Below, piece after piece: positions 55,625 to 64,000 of a stretch of 64,000 nt of DNA; within the stretch, counting starts at the first letter, position 1; each line of letters starts with the position of its first letter. Source of the stretch: Limnoperna fortunei (taxonomy: Eukaryota > Mollusca > Bivalvia > Mytilida > Modiolidae); assembly GCA_944474755.1 (NCBI GenBank), contig OX104115.1:34483080-34547079 (forward strand), given 5' to 3'. A model generated the notes under the pieces. It was not told where the DNA came from. It made no database searches and saw only the letters and a list, made by a program, of their open reading frames with translations. Made by a program: the position numbers and the translations under genes.

Positions 55625-56334
55625 TTATATTTTAAATTCAATAATATGAAAAAAATAACAAAAACAATATTTTACAAACAGTAAATTAATATTTGCAATT
55701 CACAATTCTTAGTGTCGTCAATTGTTGTTTGCAGAAGAATCCATGTATAGTCAACTTTAACAATACTTATAATTATGACATCAACAATCACGTGCTGGTA
55801 TAGCAAGTTAGGTTATACCAAATTTACAATGTTGCTAAGCTGTTGAATATTCAAAGGAAATTAAAATATTATTGTATAAATATGTATGGAAGATTTTAAT
55901 GTAGAAATAATTTACTCATTTAACTTTAAAACGGTAATATGGGTATACTAGGTAATTTGTTAGCAATAACATGAGCTAAATGTTAATTTTGAAGCTGATG
56001 GCAGCTTGTTAATACTACAAGGACTTTAAAGTTTGATATGAATTTATTTATTTACTTACCACAAGCTATTTTTTGTTTGTGTGTGTGTGCAAATTATAAG
56101 CTTTCTATCCAATTTAAACTCAATAAGAAACATTAACATTCATGTATATATATAGCATTATAATCACCTTAGTTTTGCCAACAACTTTAGTTCTTCTTTT
56201 GTTATTATTTCTCCCTAAACAAAATTAAAAAAAATTGTCATCACCAGAAAACATTTTTTTTTATCAAAATAACAGTAAATAAGTTTTTAATACATGTATA
56301 ATTAAATAGTAAGATGTTTTTTGTGACTCCCCAC

Positions 56335-56685
56335 TTCAATTCAAGTCCAATTATCTCCCCTGAATAATATCAGACAGCGACAAAAAGTCTTCATGCACAT
56401 CTACATATAATGTACTTCCTTCATGTAAAGTTTCATCAAAATCTGTCAAATGGTTTAGGAGGAGTTGCGCTTACGAGGTCCCGCACTGAATACTTTATTT
56501 AAAATGTCTAAGTACAATTATCTCCCCTGAATAATATCTGACAGTGACGAAAATTCTTCAAAATCTGTCAAGCGGTTTAGGAGGAGAAGCGCTTACAAGG
56601 GATGTAGACAGACGGAAAGACAGACAGACGGACAGACAGGGCAATTTCTATATACCCCCCAAAACTAGTTTGCGGGGGTATAATT
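56335..56685 (+). repeat. Dispersed repeat with two tandem units and a GACA tail
   Basis: AATTATCTCCCCTGAATAAT occurs at about 56349 and 56517, each followed by GTCAA(A/G)(T/C)GGTTTAGGAGGAG. The second unit leads into a short GACAGACGGACAGACAG microsatellite and GCAATTTCTATATACCCCCC, then TGCGGGGGTATAA. The period is about 168 bp. It is probably a non-autonomous element. Confidence 0.75.
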
Positions 56686-57149
56686 ACCATTATTTATTAC
56701 AAAACTGTATTTTATTTGAAGACTTGTTAGCATCAACTTGCAAATTTATGGTGAGAAACAGAGTTTACTGGTGATGTGTTAGCTCCATTTTAATGCTATG
56801 GCAATTTAAAAAACTAAATTAACTAATATGGTAATTTTTCATTTACCAGAAATTATGTTGTAGCATGTGTTAACTTTTTAAAGCATCAATCATGGAATTG
56901 ATGCAATGCAATCATTTTATGTTGTCCAATCAGTGTCCCAATACAAACAAAAATATCTCTGTTGTCATAATTGTAATAATATTAATTAAAACTTAATTAA
57001 AATTTTTTCTCTCTATTATCATATATGACGTTAATTATAATCCATATGGTAATTTAATTAATTAATTTAATTGTACGATGCCAATCAATTTTACCTGTGT
57101 AAACACTTTAATTATGAGAAATCTGTTAAGTTTAATGAATTTTTCCTCG

Positions 57150-57660
57150 ACAAGGATCACTTCCGGTCAACTTTTACATACTTTGTCGTTGACAAAAGTT
57201 TGAAAGTTATATATCATTTTATAGCTGATACTGTGGGGAACACAAGGCCCTATTCAAATTGTGACCGGGTTATGAGGCCTTTGAGATATTATAGTTCAAA
57301 GTTGAAAATTCGAACTTTTGCTTTTGCTACCATACTTACTTCCGGCGGTCTTTTCTATACTTTCCTTTCATTTGTTTCTTATAAACTATACATCATTTTA
57401 AAGCTAAATGAATTATCTGGGCCAAACACTAATAGTTTTTTGACTGGATTGAAGCATTTAGTAGAAATCTTGGTTCCAATGTGAAATTTTGATATAGGGA
57501 CACTCGCACAAATTTCATTTCCGGTCAACTTTTAGGTACTTTATTAAAAATAATTTGCAATAAACTATATATCATCATAATGATCTTTTAAATATCTCCC
57601 AGAGGCACTTTTAATTTTTATTTTATGTCAAGTCGTTAAAAAGTTATGAACAAAAATATA
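57150..57660 (+). repeat. Three tandem units of about 180 bp upstream of the 57.9-kb gene
   Basis: CTTCCGG(T/C)..(A/T)CTTTT..TACTTT words at about 57160, 57341 and 57519 are each followed about 45 bp later by AAACTATA(C/T)ATCAT-type sequence. The array accounts for the 137-codon open frame at 57071-57484 and ends about 150 bp before the gene's first ATG. Confidence 0.65.
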
Positions 57661-57812
57661 TGTGTTTTTATACTCCCGGCTTTTCCACTTCCGCGTTTTA
57701 GACCCTCCCAATAATTGCTCCCGAAGTTCGCGCTAGATTTCACATGTTCGAGATTTGGCAAGGCAGCTGATCGTCAAGGCTGTTAGCCGAATATGAGTTG
57801 CTATTATACCTC

Positions 57813-57932
57813 ATGGAGGAGCCACGTGTAACGTCGCCGCGTATTTCGGAGTCAGACAGTCTTTTAGATAGCTCATTATCAGCACAGGATAACGTTGTTT
57901 CGCCTTCGTCGCCCAGGTTACCCTCAAAATAG
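57813..57932 (+). CDS. 39-codon upstream frame, possibly the gene's true N-terminus
   Basis: ATG at 57813 opens MEEPRVTSPRISESDSLLDS, then SLSAQDNVVSPSSPRLPSK and TAG at 57930-57932, seven bases before the ATG of the next frame. The acidic, Ser/Pro-rich composition looks like a real N-terminal tail. Removing one base in the AAAATAGG stretch would run it directly into KRMSSSRFSSVSDSSS of the downstream frame. It may be a regulatory uORF, a frameshift allele or an assembly error. Confidence 0.45.
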   Translation: MEEPRVTSPRISESDSLLDSSLSAQDNVVSPSSPRLPSK

Positions 57933-57939
57933 GAAACGA

Positions 57940-58310
57940 ATGAGTAGTTCAAGGTTTTCGTCTGTTAGCGATTCTTCGTCAAATTATGTACCGACAAAAG
58001 TTTCTTCTTGGAAGTTGTACCATGCTGAGAGATTACGCATTTATTATGCAAAGTCTTATTCCAAAACTCCATTAGATTTGTTAACTTCATTGGGCATACC
58101 AATTCATAACTTTACAGATCAGCAAAAAGACTATATTGCAAGAATAAAGTCGATAGTGAAATTTGAAGAGGTCCAGCTTCGTAAAGGTATTCGTGCGAGT
58201 ATAGCATTGCGTTCTCAGACCTACGATAGATTGTGTAATGAAATTCACAAAACAGTCGAGGAGCTTCGTTCCATGAGAACAAGTGGAAACATTGGGACAT
58301 GCTGCTTCAT
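57940..58310 (+). CDS. First exon of an unknown gene continuing past the window
   Basis: ATG at 57940, 123 codons, ending at donor CAT|GTAAGA in phase 2. It reads MSSSRFSSVSDSSSNYVPTK, then WKLYHAERLRIYYAKSYSKT, LDLLTSLGIPIHNFTDQQKD, YIARIKSIVKFEEVQLRKGI and a Leu-rich charged end (RLCNEIHKTVEELRSMR). It is mostly alpha-helical in character, with no signal peptide or membrane segment. I do not recognise the family. Confidence 0.75.
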
Positions 58311-59084
58311 GTAAGATCTTTTAGATATTTGTTTTTATTTATTTATTTGTCGTGCGTTTGTTCAACACATTTACAATAAATGGTTATAATCTCATAAATG
58401 TAATAAATACAACAATAGAAACTGGATCTTGATACAATTGACGACTTTCCAAACTGCGGCTACAGTCGCACTTTGTTCTGTTGAAAACTTATGAAATGGA
58501 CAAATACCTTGATAAATTTTAAAGCTTTATGTTAATTACAGGTGTCAAAATCTAATTGAAGATGTTATCAAAACCCCATGCTGTGTAAACATGATTGTTA
58601 ATTAATTAACCATAATGTTTATTACCCCATTTACCTGCTGCTAATCAAAGGTAGAACCCCAGCTGTTAGCTACATGTTCCAATATTCAAACTCACCTGTT
58701 GCCTTTGGCAATAGTATTAGTAACATCTATTAATGAGGTTAATTAAATAATTTAATTGGTATAGACGAACAAAACAAAAAACAAAAATGCAAAATGCAAA
58801 AAAAATGCAAAATCTTTACTTCAGTATTATAGTCTTTTAGTGATGATAGCCGTAGTTTTTTAAACTGGAAATAAAAAGGGAGATAAGTCATGTAAAACTG
58901 GAAATGGGTCAATTCTACACCCATTCATCATAATTGGTAAATAAATAGTTTTGAAAATAATGTTTTAATTATAACAAAGAACTATATACTTGGGGAGTGG
59001 CAGTGACATAGAGAAAAGTACATTCATTTAGAATTACATGTACAATTAATATTTAATTTTAATTTTTTGGGTAAGTCGGTAAGA
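58311..59084. other. Intron 1 of the 57.9-kb gene, first part
   Basis: AT-rich with no repeat or exon that could be supported. Confidence 0.5.
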
Positions 59085-60220
59085 TAACATAAGATACTTT
59101 ATTAACCAATTATGGAGGCATATAAAGCAAAAAAAAAAAAATTACAAAAAAAAAGAGAAACTACACTAACAACAAAATAAAGCACCACGGTACCACATTG
59201 CTTAAAGGGCCTGGGGAGAACACTTATACGCAAATTAAAAAATTTATACTATCAATGTATTTATTTATATTATAAAGTATTAAATATATAAATTTTTATT
59301 ATAAATTTGAATATTTTACCTATGTGGGGGGAGTCGTTATTGAGTGGGGCGACTCATAATTAAATGTGGGGCGACTCGTTATTAATATGGGGAAACTCTA
59401 GAGTTGGGCGAGTCTATATATATTCATGCTAAACTACAACTGGCCATAGGGATCAAATGGCAATAGAAACAATAAATAAATAAATAAATGTAAATAGATG
59501 TATGTATACATATTTATTATGTGAAGCCTTGGCTATCCTACCCATGTCTAGCGCACCAAAGGTAGATTGATTTGTACCTTTGATGCAGTTTCCACCAGGG
59601 GATGATGCCTAAATTAGGATATACAAAGCAGTCTTATTATACGTGAACAATTAAATTAAGGAAGACATACTTGTATTACAGATTTGTAAAATATTAATTA
59701 TAAATAAATGTACAATGATCAGGGAAGATGTTCAAGTATAAAAGTGCTAATGACTTATTCAGAATTTTCTACACTAAATAGCCAAATAATTTTATTTTCA
59801 TTGTTTAATTTATCAAAATGTTTATTAATTGTTATGATACTAGATAGCATAACATTTCTATCAAACTCATATTTAGGACAATCAAATAAAAAATGAAGCT
59901 CATCTTCAATAGCATTTTTGTTGCATTTAGTACATAGTCTGCTGTGCCTGGGAGTACCCTTGTATCTTCCCATTTCTATTTGTAATCTATGTGAGGATAT
60001 GCGTAACCTTGTGAAACTTCTTCTCGGCTCAAAGTTTTTGATAGATATTAAATAATTTTATAAACCTAAGTTTGTTTTATACAGACTACAGGTTATATTC
60101 TTAAAGTTTGCTATCTGAGAATTTATTAATTTGTTGTTGCCATTCATTATTAAATAAGGTGAGAAGCATAGAATTTATAGTCTTTTTAAATTTATGATGA
60201 GATTCACATGATTTTGTAGT
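59085..60220 (-). mobile_element. LINE 3'-terminal fragment
   Basis: On the minus strand, 59755-59973 reads GRYKGTPRHSRLCTKCNKNA, then IEDELHFLFDCPKYEFDRN. This is the Cys-rich C-terminal motif (C..C..H....C) of many LINE ORF2 proteins. The 3' end is an A-rich tail with AGATAACATAAGATACTTTA (plus strand about 59091). Upstream frame remnants reach about 60220. It lies inside intron 1 of the plus-strand gene. Confidence 0.7.
59325..59415. repeat. Short degenerate tandem repeat
   Basis: Four or five units of about 20-28 bp of the form GTGGGGCGACTCGTTATTA. Confidence 0.75.
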
Positions 60221-61086
60221 CCACACATTTGTCTAATGATCCATACCATGATTTTTTATTTTCCTGTTTAGGCCACACCAATTTAATTTCTTGTCCTTCG
60301 GATTTTTGTCATTGTAAAACGGGGCGAGCGAGCGAAATAATAATTTTAATATTATTATTTGGATTTTCAAAATATCATAGGCGAACAGAAAAATTTGAGG
60401 CCAGCGATAACTTTTTTTAATTATTATTTTTTTTTAAATAAGAAAATGTACTTTCATCAATGTATATATTCGCAAAATTCAGTTTCATTGTGATTTTCTT
60501 TCAGAATTGGGCATACAATGCTTACCTGAAGTTTACCAAAGCATTTAAATGAATAAATGAATTATATTTTGTAATTATGGGTTCATCATTCAATTTATGT
60601 ACAATCAATTACACCTTTTAAACAATTCAGTATTGTAGATATATATATAGGTCATATAAAACATACTACATATATGACTTTCAAAGCATTAGAGACAGAT
60701 GGAAGCAAAAGAATGCATACATGTCACATCTTCATTTGCAAAAAAATATTTTTTAGACCTTATTTAAAATGCACAACTGACTACACTGTACATCATTTAT
60801 TGATGAAGCTTTCTAGAGGAATGAATTTTAAAATGTCATAAAATAAGTTATATCCTATTCATTGTGTTTGCTGTAATATTCCCATTTAGTGAGACTTTCC
60901 CTTTTGATTGAACAACCAAAGACAATCCAAAATTATAGATACATGGTGTCCAATGTCCAATTTTTGAGGGAAAAAATTCAAGTCCCATGCAAGCCATTAG
61001 AAAACAGAGATATATATGAACAATGACAATAAGACAACAACCAGTTCAAACAGTTATATGCTCAATTTTAATAATAATTACTTTAA
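60221..61086. other. Intron sequence, nothing recognised
   Basis: AT-rich. It has a small patch with GGGGCGAGCGAGCGAAATAA near 60321 but no supported feature. Confidence 0.45.
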
Positions 61087-61815
61087 CAGGGATTTACACT
61101 AACAGTCGCCCAGTCGCCCAAGGCGACTAAATATTTGAATGGGCGAGTAAAGTTTGCTTTTCGATCGTCCAGGTGGCGATCTGTGATGATTTGGTTGATA
61201 TCCATTTCCACGAATTTTGCCCTATCATTCTGAGCAGTCGTGGTATGTCTCCTTTCAATTTTATTTCAATATTGGTAAAAAATCTTAAATATTTTTCTTT
61301 CTGCGTCATTGTTTATTCTGTTTACGTGCCACACAGTGTTAGCTGGTCCCTTCTGGCTTTTACTTTGTACATAAAGCGTAGTAATAATAATACCGGAAAC
61401 CAGTTCAAGCGAAAGAATATACGAAAATTTCCGGATTGGGTATGAACTCCGGGCCGGAGATTGCAATTGCGATGCGGCTAGTGTTGAATGAGTATTGCAA
61501 TGATTTATACATAATACAAATTAGTACTTTGGCAGTAACTTTCAAAAAAGTAAATTTAAATCATTAAATACTTTTAATAGTGCATTTTTTTGTTAACTAC
61601 ATAATATTATTTGTTTCACAATGGTCTTTTTTTTACTTCTGGTTCTATCCTATCATTTTATTGAACAGTTTTAATTTATAGGAGTGTATTCTCGTTTATT
61701 ATAAAAGATATGAAAAAATGTGGGCGCCTAACTTTTTCACTGGGCGCCAAAATTTTTTAAGTTAGGAGACCAGGTCAGGTGGCAACCATTATAAAAAAGT
61801 TTGTGTATATCCCTG
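61087..61815 (+). mobile_element. hAT-like non-autonomous element, 729 bp
   Basis: The termini CAGGGATTTACAC and GTGTATATCCCTG are inverted repeats, and TTTAA flanks both ends (61082-61086 and 61816-61820). Inside, 61391-61502 is homologous to the reverse complement of 7840-7945. GTCGCC-type words near both ends form further imperfect inverted repeats. No transposase was found. Confidence 0.8.
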
Positions 61816-62417
61816 TTTAACTTTTCCACAAATAACACTGAACAACCATTACCAGTAATTTCATTTTCTTTTTTTTTTGACATATCACAACCCTTGCAAC
61901 AATGTGAACAAATTTAATAAGCATTGTAGTTTCTGTGGTCATTTTGTTTCATCTTGGTGGAGATAAACAAAAATTGAATGTGCTTCATTACTGAGGCTAA
62001 ATGTTCACCATGCTGTTGCAAGCAAAAGTTTCGAAATGTCAGTCGAATTAAGTTTTTTGGTACTGATCATGATCTGGCAATCCTGCTCCAACATCCTATC
62101 TTCTATAAATACAAATATTACTCACGAACTTTTATTTCACATTTTTTTATATTCGAATGTTCCTTTAACCTCGTTTTACGTTTATGTCGGCGCTAACCTA
62201 AGGTCGAAATGTTTGATTTTGACACATCTTAAAAAAGCTGTGCCAAGGCACCACCACTAAAATAAATCGCCGTGTTTGGTAACCATGCCTTCCTTTATGA
62301 CAAGTATCCACACTACTAAAACGGTATGACTGTTTCTTTTGTCTTTTTCAAAATACACCAATATTTTTGTTTGTTTGTGATGCAATAAAACGGCAGTTAC
62401 ATTAAGTGTTCACAAGA

Positions 62418-62760
62418 TTACGATTTCAAAAAAAGTAAAATAAAAATTCCGGAAGACTTTCCCAGAGCGGGGAGCGGAAATATTTTTTTTATATTATTTT
62501 TTCGATTTCGATAAAATATGTGCGGTCGGGTCCGTAGAACAAGAAATTTATTTGGTGTGGCCTTGAGTATTTTTGATTGAAAATATGCTTCAAGTAATAA
62601 TGGGAATTTAGTATCTAAATTTTCCAAGCGGTACCAATATAATAGCATGCTGTTAACTACATTAAGGTAAAGTGGAAAACCCCCAAGTTCTGATAAAACA
62701 GCAACATTAGTTGTATTTTTGTGCACTCCAAGAATTGACAATAGTGAATTTAATTTAATC
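62418..62760 (-). pseudogene. LINE C-terminal fragment
   Basis: The minus strand reads ILGVHKNTTNVAVLSELGGF, then PLYLNVVNSMLLYWYRLENL. This resembles a phrase common near the C-terminus of invertebrate retroelement ORF2 proteins (HK.T.N.AVL.ELGR.P......K....YW.RL). It is inside intron 1 of the plus-strand gene, about 170 bp before exon 2. Confidence 0.6.
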
Positions 62761-62931
62761 CCTGTTTAATAAATATTGCCCAGCATTAAATTCATGAATG
62801 TGACAGATCTAAATAATGCGGGAAATATTGTTCAAATTTATATACATTTTTATTAAACAATGTAGAGAATGAATGCATGCTCTCTTGGTGAAATTATGGT
62901 ATTAGAAAGTCTTTTTTTGTTATATTTTCAG

Positions 62932-63084
62932 AGATCGTTTGGTGGATAGGGTACATAATTTTGTTACAAGCTTTTTAACACTGCTAACAATTATTAAAAA
63001 CACCAAGGATGATGAAACAGTTCCAGAGGCCTATTTCACACCAGTACTGACAAGATTTGCAGAGATGTGCAATTTAAGGGTGGA
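62932..63084 (+). CDS. Second exon of the 57.9-kb gene
   Basis: Acceptor TATTTTCAG, donor GTAAGT, 153 nt, phase 2 at both ends. Its first base completes the codon left at 58310 (AT+A, Ile). It reads DRLVDRVHNFVTSFLTLLTI, then IKNTKDDETVPEAYFTPVLT and RFAEMCNLRVE. The phase match and strong sites across a 4.6-kb intron support the model. The gene must continue beyond 64000, because no stop or later exon was seen. Confidence 0.75.
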
Positions 63085-63689
63085 GTAAGTACCTTTTTAT
63101 GTTAAATACTTCTGGCCCTCAACATCTGAGTTTTTTGGGTTTACCGTGAAGCACCAAAAGGAATACCATACATGTAAAAACTAAAGGAAAATTAAAAAAA
63201 AAAAAAATAATGATGAAAATTTGGGGCATAATACACCCATTCATCCATACTTGCGAATTGTGGTGCATCACTTGTCCACCTAAATTCTGTCAGTTTTAAC
63301 ACTAAAGATGTTTGTACACAATATGTGTAGTGGACCAACAGAATTGAATTCACTTATCTTAAAATTAGAGAATAGTTTGCAGGTTGTAGACTATGTAGGA
63401 GTTCATGTTTTGTCTGCTTCTCGTACAAATTGAAGCTACAGTTTATATTTGATAGGATATTCTAAAAATTTTGTGTTTGTGAAAAACTTTAGAACTTGGA
63501 GGTTAAGGTACTTTTTTGCTCAAAAAGAGTAAGCAGTTCATGCCTTTTGCAAAACACTTGTCATGTCGCTGGCAGTGAAACCAGGCTGGGACTAGTATAA
63601 TTAAACTACATGTAATATATATCAGGTTTCTGTACCTGGGTTATACAAGGTCGAGTTCAGATGATGACTTCCGAGGTACGGGTACATCG

Positions 63690-63775
63690 AAAGTGTAAAA
63701 ACCCCTTGAAAAGTGTAAAAACCCCGTGGAATAGTGTAAAAAACCCTATATATATGGTGAAAACCCCTCAGAAAT
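63690..63775. repeat. Short tandem repeat in intron 2
   Basis: GTGTAAAAACCCC(T/G)TG(G/A)AA-type units of about 21-26 bp occur four times. Confidence 0.8.
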
Positions 63776-64000
63776 GATAGATATTGCTATATATTATGAT
63801 AATAATGCAATATTTGTGAAAAAATAATTATGCTTTATCGCACAGAATCGATTTTTGTAACCGCACGATACGTCGAATATGAGGTCAAATAGCTAGGGGA
63901 GAGCACTCTAATTCTTTGCAATAAAAGTACTACAAGTACTGTAAGTTGGAATTATATTGAAAATGTTAATTACTGACATCAGAGACATATAATTATACGT

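Noticed and set aside
57071..57484. 137-codon plus-strand open frame upstream of the 57.9-kb gene
   Set aside because: It has no ATG at its start and lies within three tandem 180-bp repeat units, so it is explained by the repeat.

Overview
The window is eukaryotic, intron-rich and AT-rich. It most likely comes from a mollusc, probably a bivalve. No organism marker gene is present, so this rests on the overall character: short exons split by kilobase introns with GT..AG borders, dense old transposons, tRNA-derived SINEs, several hairpin MITEs, ACATGT-type microsatellites, and the long family that opens with a palindromic AGCTCACCTGAGGTGAGCT. There are no operons, ribosomal RNA genes, convincing tRNA genes or CRISPR arrays. 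Most long open frames are transposon debris or chance.

Layout. (1) 1-4165: a 152-bp tandem duplication, two microsatellites and a 5'-truncated minus-strand CR1/jockey-like LINE. (2) 4166-23517, plus strand: a multi-exon gene of unknown family, read from splice-compatible exons at 4166-4626, 5983-6120, 12815-12878, 13582-13683, 17614-17697, 17978-18066, 20372-20504, 22172-22366 and 23329-23517. One exon carries a DSCYAG motif like the catalytic cysteine site of caspase-fold peptidases. Its introns hold SINEs, MITEs, a hAT-like element and a second LINE. At least one exon is unaccounted for. (3) 23518-36983: mostly unassignable non-coding DNA, with a SINE and a Penelope-like reverse transcriptase fragment near 30.8 kb. 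(4) 36984-39826, minus strand: a complete four-exon gene for a roughly 200-residue secreted Reeler-domain protein with a hydrophobic C-terminus. (5) 43577-44348: an inverted partial duplicate of the 5' part of that gene, with a premature stop and no exons 2-4. It runs straight into a roughly 95-bp minisatellite and then a roughly 300-bp tandem array. (6) 47.4-57.7 kb: SINEs, MITEs, LINE remnants and a possible small gene start at 48198 joined to 50313. (7) 57813 to beyond the window end, plus strand: the 5' part of another unknown gene (exons 57940-58310 and 62932-63084), with a possible frameshift in its N-terminal region.

The genes show no obvious shared pathway. The strongest points for follow-up are the Reeler gene with its inverted broken copy, the putative caspase-like gene, and the possible frameshifted N-terminus at 57.8-57.94 kb. 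All family names come from reading motifs by eye; no database search was run.
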